From contig NZ_JAETWB010000003.1 of assembly GCF_016773205.1 (NCBI RefSeq), positions 332,206 to 396,205 of the forward strand: 64,000 nucleotides of DNA, written 5' to 3'. This DNA is from Belnapia arida. GTDB taxonomy: Bacteria > Pseudomonadota > Alphaproteobacteria > Acetobacterales > Acetobacteraceae. Under the pieces are notes generated by a model that searched no databases, was not told where the DNA came from, and was given only the letters and a program-made list of their open reading frames with translations. Each line of letters starts with the position of its first letter. The first letter of the stretch is position 1. This document shows positions 29,001 to 37,810 of this stretch, one piece after another. The position numbers and the translations under genes were made by a program.

Positions 29001-29074
29001 GGATGCGGTCCGATGGCCGGAGCGCTGAGGGGCGCGCAGGGTTGAATCGGCCCGCTCAACACAAGGACCTTTCG

Positions 29075-29935
29075 ATGACCCTGCCGAACTGGCGCTCCCT
29101 GCTCTTCGTCCCCGCCACCGCCGAGCGCTTCGTCGCCCGCGCCCATACCCGTGGTGCCGACGTGATCATCCTCGACCTCGAGGACAGCATCCCGCCGCCC
29201 GAGAAGGAGGCCGCCCGCGCCGCGCTCCCCGCCGCCGCCGCCGCGCTGCATGCCGAGGGCCAGGCGCTCGCCGTTCGCATCAACCGAGCCCTCGACCTCG
29301 CCGTGCCCGACATCGCCGCCGCCATCCGGCCCGAGGTCTCGGCGCTGATGCTGCCCAAGGTGATGGGGCCCGAGCATATCCGCCTGCTCTCCGAAGTGGT
29401 CGCCACGCGCGAGGCCGCGCTCGGCATGCCCCTCGGCCATACCCGCTTCATCGGCATCGTCGAGACGCCGCAGGCCCTGCCGAATCTCGCCGCCATCGCG
29501 CTCGCCGATCCGCGCATGGCAGCGCTCGGCCTCGGCTCCGAGGATCTCTCGACCGAGCTGGAGGCCGTGCCCGGCGCCGACATGCTCTACCCCTTCGGCA
29601 TGATGGTGGTGGCGGCGGCGCGCGGTGCCGGCATCCTCCCCCTCGGCTCCATCGGCGCCTTCGCCGATTTCCGCGACCTCGAGGGCTACCGCGCCAGCCT
29701 GCAACGTTCGCGGAAGCTCGGCTTCGCCTGCACCGCCTGCATCCACCCGGCGCATGTGCCGATCATCAACGAGGAATACGGCGTCGCCCCCGCCGAGGCC
29801 GACCGCGCCCGGCGCCTCATCGCCGCCTTCGAGGAGGCGCTCGCGGCCGGGCAGGGGGCCGTCGCATTCGAGGGCGCGATGATCGACCTGCCCGTCGTGG
29901 AACGCGCCCGCCGCCTCCTCGCCCGCGCCCGCTGA
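29075..29935 (+). CDS. CitE-like CoA ester lyase (citramalyl/malyl-CoA lyase group)
   Basis: 286 residues from ATG 29075. HpcH/HpaI aldolase fold: SLLFVPATAERFV, the LDLEDSIPPPEKEAAR block, RINR, IVETPQAL with the metal-binding Glu, and GSEDLSTEL with the metal-binding Asp. Members split malyl-, methylmalyl- or citramalyl-CoA. In this order (hydratase, CoA-transferase, lyase) it is best read as citramalyl-CoA lyase giving pyruvate and acetyl-CoA. Confidence 0.87.
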   Translation: MTLPNWRSLLFVPATAERFVARAHTRGADVIILDLEDSIPPPEKEAARAALPAAAAALHAEGQALAVRINRALDLAVPDIAAAIRPEVSALMLPKVMGPEHIRLLSEVVATREAALGMPLGHTRFIGIVETPQALPNLAAIALADPRMAALGLGSEDLSTELEAVPGADMLYPFGMMVVAAARGAGILPLGSIGAFADFRDLEGYRASLQRSRKLGFACTACIHPAHVPIINEEYGVAPAEADRARRLIAAFEEALAAGQGAVAFEGAMIDLPVVERARRLLARAR

Positions 29936-29967
29936 TGCCGGCGGGGCGCCCAGGGAGAGAACGACCG

Positions 29968-31020
29968 ATGCCAGACCACATCCCCGCCGAGGCCCTCCGC
30001 CGCTTCATGACCGGCATCTACGAGGCCGCCGGCGTCCCCGCCGCCGATGCCGCCCTCGTCGCCGGCCTGATGACCGAAGCCGACCTCATCGGCGCCGATG
30101 GCCACGGTGTCTTCCGCCTCGCCCAGTATGTGCGCCGCATGCGCGCCGGGGGCATGAACCCGCGCGCCACCCCGCGCATCGTCGAGGAACGCCCGGCCTC
30201 CGCGCTGATCGACGGCGACAACGGCCTCGGCCATCTGGCGACGACGATGGCCGCGCACACCGCCATCGCCAAGGCCCGCAGCCAGGGCGTCGCCTGGTGC
30301 GGCGTGCGCCACGGCAACCATGCCGGCCCCGCCAGCCTCTATGCGCGGATGGTGATGGAGGCGGGGATGATCGGCCTCTACCTAGCGGTCGGCAGCGCCA
30401 ACCACCTGCCGCCCTGGGGCGGGCTGGAGCTGCTGCTCTCCACCAACCCCATCGCCGTCGCCGTTCCGGCGGGGGAGGAGCCGCCCATCATCCTCGACAT
30501 GGCGACGACGGTCGCCGCCTACGGCAAGGTCAAGGTGAAGGCCCAGCGCGGCGAGCCGATGCCGGAGGGCTGGATGATCGACAAGCAGGGCCAGCCGCTC
30601 ACCGACCCGAAGCGGGCAGGGGAGGGGCTGCTGCTTCCCATCGGCGGCTACAAGGGCTACGGGCTGGCGCTGATCTTCGGCCTGCTCGCCGGCACGCTGA
30701 ACGGCGCGGCGATGGGCCGCGACGTCGTCGACTTCAACGCCGACGACACCACGGTGACGAATACCGGCCAGGCCATCCTCGCCATCGACCTTGCCGCCTT
30801 CGGAGATCCGGGCGAGTTCCGCCGCCGTGTCGATGGCCTCGCCCGCGAGATTCGCGGCAGCGCTCGCCTGCCGGGCGTCGACCGCATCTTCCTCCCCGGC
30901 GAGCAGAGCGCCGCGACCCGCGCCCGCCGCGCGGCGGAGGGCGTGCCGATCCCGCCCCCGCTCCGCACCCAGCTCGACACGCTCGCCGACGAGCTGGGTG
31001 CGCCGAGACTAGGCGCGTGA
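29968..31020 (+). CDS. Ldh/malate dehydrogenase-2 family NAD(P)-dependent oxidoreductase
   Basis: 350 residues from ATG 29968 with a GGGAGAG site upstream. Family signatures: ADLIGADGHGVFRLAQYV, RHGNHAGPASLYA with the catalytic His, STNPIAVAVPAGEEPPIILD, and LPIGGYKGYGLAL. It oxidises or reduces 2-hydroxy/2-oxo acids such as malate, lactate or ureidoglycolate. The stop overlaps the next GTG. It could process a hydroxy acid from the upstream pathway. Confidence 0.9.
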   Translation: MPDHIPAEALRRFMTGIYEAAGVPAADAALVAGLMTEADLIGADGHGVFRLAQYVRRMRAGGMNPRATPRIVEERPASALIDGDNGLGHLATTMAAHTAIAKARSQGVAWCGVRHGNHAGPASLYARMVMEAGMIGLYLAVGSANHLPPWGGLELLLSTNPIAVAVPAGEEPPIILDMATTVAAYGKVKVKAQRGEPMPEGWMIDKQGQPLTDPKRAGEGLLLPIGGYKGYGLALIFGLLAGTLNGAAMGRDVVDFNADDTTVTNTGQAILAIDLAAFGDPGEFRRRVDGLAREIRGSARLPGVDRIFLPGEQSAATRARRAAEGVPIPPPLRTQLDTLADELGAPRLGA

Positions 31021-31979
31021 TCCCGCGCCGGGCGCTGTCCGCGCTTCTCCTCCCCGCCACGGCGGCGGCGCAGGAGCCGGCCTTCCCGGCGCGGCCCGTC
31101 ACCTTGCTGGTCGGCTTCGCCCCCGGCGGCGGCACCGACATCCTCGCCCGCCTGCTGGCCGCCCGGCTCGCGGAGGAATTCGGCCAGCCGGTCGCCGTCG
31201 AGAACCGCACCGGCGGGGGAGGGACCATCGCCGCCCTCGCCACGGCCCGCGCCCGGCCGGATGGGCATACCGCGACGCTCGGCACGGTCAGCAACATGGT
31301 GCAGGTGCCGCTCGCCATGCGCACCCCGCCCTTCGACCCGGCGCGGGAGGTGACGCCGATCGCGCTCGTCGCCGCCGTACCGATGGTCGTCACCGTCCCG
31401 GCGGCCTCCCCCGCGCGGGACCTTGCCGGCTTCATCGCGCTCGCCAAGGCGCAGCCCGGCCGGCTCAACTTCGCCAGCAACGGCGTCGGCACCAGCCAGC
31501 ACCTCGCCGCCGAGCTCTTCATGCAGGCGACGGGGGTGCGGATGGTCCACGTCCCCTATCGGGGCAGTGGCCAGGTGGTGATGGATCTCGCCCAGGGCGT
31601 GGTCGACGTGAATTTCGACACGCTCTCCTCCGTCCTCCCCGGCATCCGCCAGGGCCTGCTGCGCGGCCTCGCCGTCACCACCGCCCGCCGCGCCGCCGCC
31701 CTGCCGGAACTGCCGACGGTGGTGGAGAGCGGCGTCCCGGGCTACGACCTCGATGTCTGGTACATGCTCTACGGCCCCGCCGGGCTGGCGGAGCCCGTCC
31801 TCCGCCGCTGGTCCGCCGCGGCGACGCGGGTGCTCGCCGAGCCCACCCTGCAGGCCCGCCTGCGCGAGTCCGGCTTCGACCCCGCCGGCGGCACCCCGGA
31901 CGAGGCCGCCTCCCTCGTCCGCGCCGAGATCGCCCGCTATGGCGAGGCGATCCGACGGGCGGGAATCCAACTCGACTGA
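31017..31979 (+). CDS. Bug/TctC-family periplasmic solute-binding protein (copy 3)
   Basis: 320 residues from GTG 31017, in the GTGA overlap with the Ldh-type gene. Short signal (IPRRALSALLLPATAAA), then VTLLVGFAPGGGTDILAR, VENRTGGGGTIAAL and VHVPYRGSGQVVMDL. Last gene of the plus-strand operon; one base separates its stop from the convergent Gly/Tyr-rich gene. Confidence 0.9.
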   Translation: MIPRRALSALLLPATAAAQEPAFPARPVTLLVGFAPGGGTDILARLLAARLAEEFGQPVAVENRTGGGGTIAALATARARPDGHTATLGTVSNMVQVPLAMRTPPFDPAREVTPIALVAAVPMVVTVPAASPARDLAGFIALAKAQPGRLNFASNGVGTSQHLAAELFMQATGVRMVHVPYRGSGQVVMDLAQGVVDVNFDTLSSVLPGIRQGLLRGLAVTTARRAAALPELPTVVESGVPGYDLDVWYMLYGPAGLAEPVLRRWSAAATRVLAEPTLQARLRESGFDPAGGTPDEAASLVRAEIARYGEAIRRAGIQLD

Positions 31980-31980
31980 G

Positions 31981-32283
31981 CTACCGCTTGTATCCTCCAT
32001 CCGCCCCGGCCGGCGGATAGGGGTTGGCGCCGGGGAACACCACCGGCGGCGGCGCTTGGATCACCGGCGGCGGCGCGTAGCCGTATCCGTGGTAGCGTGG
32101 CCCGTAAAACCCGGCCGGCGGCCCGACGCGGGAGCCGAAGCCCCCGCGATAGCCATAGCCTCCATGATAGCCATAGCCGCCGTGATGGCCGTAGCCGCCG
32201 CCATGATAGCCCCGCGCCGCGGCCTGCCCCGGCCCCAGCGCGAGGAGTGCGGCCAGCCCGGCCGCGAGACAGGCGAAGCGCAT
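31981..32283 (-). CDS. Small secreted Gly/Tyr/His-rich protein
   Basis: 100 residues from ATG 32283, chosen because GGGAGG is 7 bases upstream; an ATG at 32289 is too close to it. Signal peptide of about 23 residues, then repeats of the YHGGYGY type and a Pro-rich tail with PPPVIQAPPPVVF. Low-complexity, aromatic and histidine-rich; could bind metal or interact with cell wall. No family recognised. Confidence 0.72.
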   Translation of the reverse strand: MRFACLAAGLAALLALGPGQAAARGYHGGGYGHHGGYGYHGGYGYRGGFGSRVGPPAGFYGPRYHGYGYAPPPVIQAPPPVVFPGANPYPPAGADGGYKR

Positions 32284-32308
32284 CGGCATGCCTCCCTTGC
32301 GTCAGCGC

Positions 32309-32764
32309 CTATTCGTAGATCAAGGACAGCGTTTCCGCGACGAGGGCCGGCCGGCCGGACCCTTCCACCTCCACCGTCGCCTCCATGGTGAGCCGCGCCC
32401 CGCCCTCGACCGGCTCGACCGCCTTCAGCGTCAGGTGCCCGCGCACCCGCGAGCCCGCCGGCACCGGCGCCGTGAACCGCACCTTGTTCGAGCCGTAATT
32501 CACGCCGCGGCTCCGCTGCTTCACCCGGAAGATGCTCTGGTTCAGCCGCGGCAGCAGGGAGAGCGTCAGGTACCCATGGGCGATCGTCTTGCCGCCCGGC
32601 ATCTCCCGCTTCGCCCGCTCCACATCGACATGGATCCACTGGTGGTCCCCCGTCGCCTCGGCGAACTGGTCGATCATCCGCTGGTCCACCGTCACCCACT
32701 CCCCGGCGCCGAGGCTCTTGCCGATATGGGCCTGCAGATCCCCGATGGTTTCGATTTCCAGCAT
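32309..32764 (-). CDS. MaoC-type (R)-specific enoyl-CoA hydratase-like protein
   Basis: 151 residues from ATG 32764 with GGGAGAG upstream. Hot-dog fold with the hydratase motif FAEATGDHQWIHVDVERAK (catalytic Asp and His), AHGYLTLSLLPRL, and a GVNYGSNKVRFTAPVPAGS strand region. Typical of the stand-alone MaoC dehydratases in alphaproteobacteria, which act on enoyl-CoA. Divergent from the ABC receptor gene. Confidence 0.9.
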   Translation of the reverse strand: MLEIETIGDLQAHIGKSLGAGEWVTVDQRMIDQFAEATGDHQWIHVDVERAKREMPGGKTIAHGYLTLSLLPRLNQSIFRVKQRSRGVNYGSNKVRFTAPVPAGSRVRGHLTLKAVEPVEGGARLTMEATVEVEGSGRPALVAETLSLIYE

Positions 32765-32851
32765 GCGTCTCTCTCCCTTGTTGCGCGTGACGGCTGGAAT
32801 TCCTGGCACACAAGGCTAGGCTTGCCCATCACCGAACCGAGGAGGAACCGC

Positions 32852-34441
32852 GTGGCGCCCATGCTCCGGGCCCTGTCCCTGATGGGGCTCGCCGCCATGG
32901 CGCCCAACTCCCCGGCGCAGGCCCAGCGCCCGGCCGACGCCGCGACCATCGGCGTCGCCGCGCCCGCCACCTCGGTCGATCCGCATTTCTTCAACGCCGC
33001 GCCGAATGCCCAGCTCGCCGCCCATGTCTTCTCCCGGCTGATCGAGCGCGACGCCCGCGTGCAGCTCCAGCCCGGCCTCGCCGAGAACTGGCGGGCGCTC
33101 TCGCCGACCCTCTGGGAATTCCGCCTCCGCGCCGGCGTCACCTGGCATGACGGCCGCCCCTTCACCGCCGAGGACGTCGCCTTCTCCCTCGCCCGCGCCC
33201 CCAGCGTGCCGAACAGCCCGGGCGGCTATGGCAGCTTCCTCAGGATGGTGAAGCAGGTGGAGGTGGTCGATCCGCTGACCATCCGCCTGCACACGAAGCA
33301 GCCGCACTCCCTGCTGCCGACCGAGATCGCCTATATCGCCATCATCGCCCGCCACGCCGCCCAGGGAGCTGCGACCGAGGATTTCAACAGCGGCCGCGCC
33401 GCCATCGGCACCGGCCCCTACCGCCTGCTCTCCCACACCGCCAACGACCGCACCGAACTTGCCCGCAACGAGGCCTACTGGGGCCCGCGCGAGCCCTGGT
33501 CCCGCGTCACCCTCCGCTTCCTCGGCAACGACGCCGCCCGCACCGCCGCCATCCTCGCCGGCGACGTGGACATGATCGACCAGGTCCCCTCCGCCGACCT
33601 TGCCCGGCTGCGTGGCGACAGCCGCGTCGGCCTGTTCGAGATCCAGGGCCTCCGCCTCATCTTCCTCCAGGCCGATTTCTCGCACGACGCGGCGATGCCC
33701 TTCGTCACCGACGCCGCGGGCCAGCCGCTGCCGCTGAACCCCTTCAAGGATGCCCGCGTCCGGCGTGCCCTCTCCATCGCCATCAACCGCCAGGCGCTGG
33801 CCGAGCGGGTGATGGAGGGCGCTGCCCGTCCGGCTGGCCAGTGGCTGCCGCCGGGCGTCTATTCCCACGACCCCGGCACCCCCGTTCCTGCCTTCGACCC
33901 GGAGGCCGCCCGCCGCCTGCTAGCCGACGCCGGCTACCCGGATGGCTTCCGCCTGACGCTGCACAGCCCCAACGACCGCTACCCGAACGACGCCCGCACC
34001 GCCCAGGCCGTCGCCCAGATGTGGAGCCGCATCGGCATCCGCACCGAGGTCGCGGCACTGCCCTGGTCCGCCTTCTCCGCCCGCGCCGCCCGGCAGGAAT
34101 TCGCCATGCGCCTCACCGGCTGGGGCAGCACCACGGGGGAGGCGAGCTACCTCCTCGCCAATGTGCTCGGCACCTACGACCCTGCCGCCCGGCGCGGCGC
34201 CTCCAATGCCGGCCGCTACTCCAACCCGGCCCTCGACACCCTCGCCGACCGCGCCACCGCCACCCTCGACCCGGAGGAGCGCGAGGCCCTGCTCCGCCAG
34301 GCGGTCCACATGGCGAGCGAGGATGTGGCGCTTATCCCGCTCTTCCACCTGGTCAACAGCTGGGCGACCCGCGCCGGCCTCCGCTACGATGCCCGGATGG
34401 ACGAGCGGAGCCTCGCCATGGGCCTTCGCCGGGCCCAATAG
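32852..34441 (+). CDS. ABC transporter substrate-binding protein, peptide/nickel (SBP family 5)
   Basis: 529 residues from GTG 32852, placed 6 bases after GGAGG; an ATG at 32861 is the alternative. Signal peptide to about residue 25 (NSPAQAQ). Family 5 features: SVDPHFFNAAPNAQL, VTWHDGRPFTAEDVAFSL, GTGPYRL, and RVRRALSIAINRQALA. No permease or ATPase genes are adjacent, so it must work with components elsewhere. Confidence 0.91.
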   Translation: MAPMLRALSLMGLAAMAPNSPAQAQRPADAATIGVAAPATSVDPHFFNAAPNAQLAAHVFSRLIERDARVQLQPGLAENWRALSPTLWEFRLRAGVTWHDGRPFTAEDVAFSLARAPSVPNSPGGYGSFLRMVKQVEVVDPLTIRLHTKQPHSLLPTEIAYIAIIARHAAQGAATEDFNSGRAAIGTGPYRLLSHTANDRTELARNEAYWGPREPWSRVTLRFLGNDAARTAAILAGDVDMIDQVPSADLARLRGDSRVGLFEIQGLRLIFLQADFSHDAAMPFVTDAAGQPLPLNPFKDARVRRALSIAINRQALAERVMEGAARPAGQWLPPGVYSHDPGTPVPAFDPEAARRLLADAGYPDGFRLTLHSPNDRYPNDARTAQAVAQMWSRIGIRTEVAALPWSAFSARAARQEFAMRLTGWGSTTGEASYLLANVLGTYDPAARRGASNAGRYSNPALDTLADRATATLDPEEREALLRQAVHMASEDVALIPLFHLVNSWATRAGLRYDARMDERSLAMGLRRAQ

Positions 34442-34446
34442 AGACG

Positions 34447-35163
34447 ATGCCCGAATTCCAGCCAGCCCCCGCCAGCCTCCCGCCCGGCCAGCGCGTCTAT
34501 GCCGTGGGCGACGTCCACGGCCATGACGCCAAGCTCGCCGCCCTGCATGCGCAGATCGCCGCCGACCTGGCCGCCCGCCCGGCCGAGTCGCCGCTGCTGG
34601 TCCATCTCGGCGACTATATCGACCGCGGCCCCGACAGCCGCGGCGTCATCGCCCGCCTCCTCGCCGGCCCGCCCGTCGATGGCCTGCCCATGGTGAACCT
34701 CATCGGCAACCACGAGCGCAGCATGATCGACGCCCTGGCCGGCGAGCGCGCCGCCGTCACCGACTGGCGTATGCATGGCGGCCCGGAGGCGCTGGCGAGC
34801 TGGGACATCGACCCAGACAGCGATCCGGCCACCTGGCCCGCCCTGATCCCTGCCGCCCACCGCCGCTTCGTCGAGGATCTCGCCCTTATGCACCGGGCAG
34901 GCGGCTACCTCTTCGTCCATGCCGGCATCCGCCCGGGGATTCCGCTCGAGGCGCAGTCGCCCGACGACCTCATCCGCATCCGTGGCGGCTTCCTCGATTC
35001 CGTGGCCGATTTCGGTCTCGTCGTCATCCATGGCCACACCCCGACCCATGGCCCCATACTCCGGCGCAACCGCATCGGCATCGACACCGGAGCCGCCTAC
35101 GGCCGGGAACTGACCTGCCTGGTGCTGGAGGGCGATTGCATGGCCTTCCTGCACGCCGCATAG
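34447..35163 (+). CDS. Serine/threonine-type metallophosphatase
   Basis: 238 residues. Calcineurin-like phosphoesterase motifs in order: GDVHGH (residue 20 region), GDYIDRGPDS, GNHE, and VIHGHTPT with FVHAGIRPG. Close to the bacterial diadenosine-tetraphosphatase/PrpE-like phosphoprotein phosphatases. Starts 5 bases after the ABC receptor stop, so probably co-transcribed. Confidence 0.9.
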   Translation: MPEFQPAPASLPPGQRVYAVGDVHGHDAKLAALHAQIAADLAARPAESPLLVHLGDYIDRGPDSRGVIARLLAGPPVDGLPMVNLIGNHERSMIDALAGERAAVTDWRMHGGPEALASWDIDPDSDPATWPALIPAAHRRFVEDLALMHRAGGYLFVHAGIRPGIPLEAQSPDDLIRIRGGFLDSVADFGLVVIHGHTPTHGPILRRNRIGIDTGAAYGRELTCLVLEGDCMAFLHAA

Positions 35164-35341
35164 GATCGATCACCCAAATTTCATCACCTTCCGGTTGTGT
35201 AACGGGTGGATTCGACCCAGCATGGCGTGGATCAGGGCGGGGGGGAGCGGCATCGCGGCCGCGGTGCCTTCGTTCGCGTGCAAAAATCAACCGTGTCCTA
35301 ACTTTAAGTTGATTGCGCCAGAGGCATGCCTATTGTCGTGC

Positions 35342-37621
35342 ATGCCAAACCATCGGGTGCGCAAGTTGCCGCTGCTTTCCACCATCACGCCCTGGCTGGG
35401 CCGGCTTCGGGTGCGCCTGCTGGCGCTCGTCCTGATCGCCGTGCTGCCGCCCGCACTCCTCACGGTGTGGGAACAGGAGCGCAATGCGGAGGCGCAGCTG
35501 CAGGAGGCCGCCCGCGCGCTGGAGGACCTCGCGGTCAATACCGCCCGCGAGCAGGCGGCTCTGGTCGGCCATGTCCGGACGCTGCTCGCCACGCTCTCCC
35601 GCCTGCCCGACCTTGCTGGCGACGCGCCCGAGCGTTGCGGCCCGCTGCTGCGGACCCTCGCCGGCAGCGCACCCTGGCTGCGCGGCCTCAGCCTGCATGA
35701 CGCCGAAGGCGGCCCGCTCTGCACCGATGGCCGCCCCGCCGGCCCGATCGCCGGCAGCGACGTCCTGCGCGAGGCGCGGGCCAGCGGCGGCTTCGCCCTC
35801 TCCGACCTGGTGGCCGATGCGGAGGGCCCGATGCTGCTCGCCGTTCAGCCCCTGCCGGGCGACCAGGGCCGGCTGCTCGTCGCCGACCTCGACCCGGCCC
35901 GCCTCGGCGACCGCACCCAACTCCCCGCCGGCGTCGATACGTTGGCGCTGATCGACAGCACCGGCACCGTGCTCGCCCGCTTGCCGCCCGTGCCCGGCCT
36001 CGTCGGCCGCAGCCTCGACGGCCCGGTGATCGACCGGGCGCTGCGCGGCGGCAGCGGCCATATCCGTGGGAAGGGTCATGGCGGGGTGGAGCGCCTCTTC
36101 GGCTACGCCCCGATTCCCGGCACCCGCGCTACCCTGCTGCTCGGCCGCAACCCCGCGGCCCTACTGGCGCCGATCCATGCCCTGCACGACCAGGTCCTCC
36201 AGCTCGCCGCCGGCGCCGCGGCACTGGCCCTGGCCCTCGCCCTGCTGGCCGGCCGGCTGATGCTGCTGCGGCCCATGGCCCGCTTCTCCACGGCCGTCCG
36301 CCGCATCGCCGACGGCGACCTCGCCGCCCGCGCCGAGACCGGCCGGCTCTCCGGCGAGTTCGGCCGCCTCGCCGCCGAGGTGAACGGCATGGCCGCCCGC
36401 CTCGCCGCCCATCAGGCCGCACTGGAGGCGAAGAATGCCGAACTTGCCCGCCTGGCCGGGCAGCTCGCCGCCGCCCGCGACACCGCCGAGGCTGCCAATG
36501 CGGCCAAGACCCGCTTTGTCCGCATGCTGAGCCATGAGCTGCGCACCCCGCTCAACGGCATCTTCGGCCATGCGCAGATCCTTATGGCCGATTCCGGCCT
36601 CACCCCCGGCCAGCGCCGCTGCGCCGAGCAGATCACCGAAAGCGGCGAGCACCTCATGTCGATGATCCGCGAGTTGCTGGACCTCGCCGCCATCGAGGCG
36701 GGCAAGGTGGCGCTGGCCCCGGCCCCGGTCCGCCTCGCCGCCTTGGCGGAGTCCTGCGCCGCGCTCATCCGCCCGGCCGCCGCGGCCAAGCGCCTCGCCT
36801 TCGAGGTCGAGGTTGCCCCCGCCGCCGCCGGCTGGGTTTCGGCCGACCCGGTGCGGCTCCGCCAGGTGCTGCTCAACCTGCTGGGCAATGCCGTGAAATT
36901 CACCGCCCAGGGCGAGGTCCTGCTGCGCATCCGCCTGGCCGCCGGGGGCCTCACCCGCTTCGAGGTGAGCGATACCGGCCCTGGCATGACCGAGGCCGAG
37001 CGCGCCTCCCTCTTCCAGGAATTCCTCCGCCTCGCCGGTGCCGAGCGGGCCGAGGGCAGCGGCCTCGGCCTCGCCATCACCGCGAAGCTCGCCCGGTTGA
37101 TGGGCGGCAGCATCGGCTGCGACAGCGTGAAAGGGCAGGGGAGCCTGTTCTGGGTCGAGCTGCCCCTGCCGCCTGCCATCCCCGCTGCCGAGCCGGCGCC
37201 CGCGGCCACCGGGCTGCCGCTCGGCAGGCCGCTCCGCCTGCTGCTGGCCGATGACGTGCTGGTCAACCGCGAGGTCGCCCGCGCCCTGCTGAACGCCGCC
37301 GGCCATGAGGTGGAACTGGTCGCCGACGGCGCCGCCGCGCTCGAGGCCGCCCTCGCCCGCGACTGGGACGCCGTGCTGCTCGATGTCCACATGCCGGTGA
37401 TGGACGGCCTCACCGCCGCCCGTGGCATCCGCGCTGCCGCGGGGCCGCGGGGCGCCGTTCCCATCCTCGCCGTCACCGCCAGCGCCAACCGGGCCGAGGT
37501 CGAGGAATGCCTCGCCGCCGGCATGGACGCCCATGTCGAGAAGCCCCTTCGCGCCTGGGATCTGCACAACGCCCTGGCCCATATTCGCGCCCGCGGCCGC
37601 GACCTCGCCATGGCGAAGTAG
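35342..37621 (+). CDS. Hybrid sensor histidine kinase with C-terminal receiver
   Basis: 759 residues from ATG 35342. A first membrane helix (about 22-40), a periplasmic sensor of roughly 250 residues, a second helix around 280-305, then HAMP, a coiled-coil linker, and the HisKA box with phospho-acceptor His398 in MLSHELRTPLNG. The ATPase has N (LLNLLGNAVKF), G1 (DTGPGMTEAE) and G2 (GSGLGLAI) boxes. The receiver has phospho-acceptor Asp681 in LLDVHMPVMDG and Lys in HVEKPL. No phosphotransfer domain or response regulator is adjacent. The start has no good ribosome site, and the frame is open upstream to 35195. Confidence 0.9.
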   Translation: MPNHRVRKLPLLSTITPWLGRLRVRLLALVLIAVLPPALLTVWEQERNAEAQLQEAARALEDLAVNTAREQAALVGHVRTLLATLSRLPDLAGDAPERCGPLLRTLAGSAPWLRGLSLHDAEGGPLCTDGRPAGPIAGSDVLREARASGGFALSDLVADAEGPMLLAVQPLPGDQGRLLVADLDPARLGDRTQLPAGVDTLALIDSTGTVLARLPPVPGLVGRSLDGPVIDRALRGGSGHIRGKGHGGVERLFGYAPIPGTRATLLLGRNPAALLAPIHALHDQVLQLAAGAAALALALALLAGRLMLLRPMARFSTAVRRIADGDLAARAETGRLSGEFGRLAAEVNGMAARLAAHQAALEAKNAELARLAGQLAAARDTAEAANAAKTRFVRMLSHELRTPLNGIFGHAQILMADSGLTPGQRRCAEQITESGEHLMSMIRELLDLAAIEAGKVALAPAPVRLAALAESCAALIRPAAAAKRLAFEVEVAPAAAGWVSADPVRLRQVLLNLLGNAVKFTAQGEVLLRIRLAAGGLTRFEVSDTGPGMTEAERASLFQEFLRLAGAERAEGSGLGLAITAKLARLMGGSIGCDSVKGQGSLFWVELPLPPAIPAAEPAPAATGLPLGRPLRLLLADDVLVNREVARALLNAAGHEVELVADGAAALEAALARDWDAVLLDVHMPVMDGLTAARGIRAAAGPRGAVPILAVTASANRAEVEECLAAGMDAHVEKPLRAWDLHNALAHIRARGRDLAMAK

Positions 37622-37647
37622 CCGGCAGGCCCCTCTGGCAAAGCGGG

Positions 37648-37666
37648 TGCATATGCCCCATATGCA
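37648..37666. promoter_or_regulatory. Perfect palindrome upstream of the SUV3-like helicase
   Basis: TGCATATG and CATATGCA are perfect 8-base arms around CCC. It lies 27 bases after the kinase stop and 145 bases before the helicase start. AT-rich arms in such GC-rich DNA suggest an operator; it has no T-tract, so it is not a typical terminator. Confidence 0.4.
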
Positions 37667-37810
37667 ACCGGAAGGCCTGCAACACGTTGCCAAGCCGCGT
37701 TCGCCGGGCGATACCCGGCCGGACAGCCCGGCCCGATAGGGCGGCAGGCCCGATCCCCCGCTTCGTTCCATGGCGCGGCCTCCCATCGGGCAGGCCGCGG
37801 AGTTTCTGAT

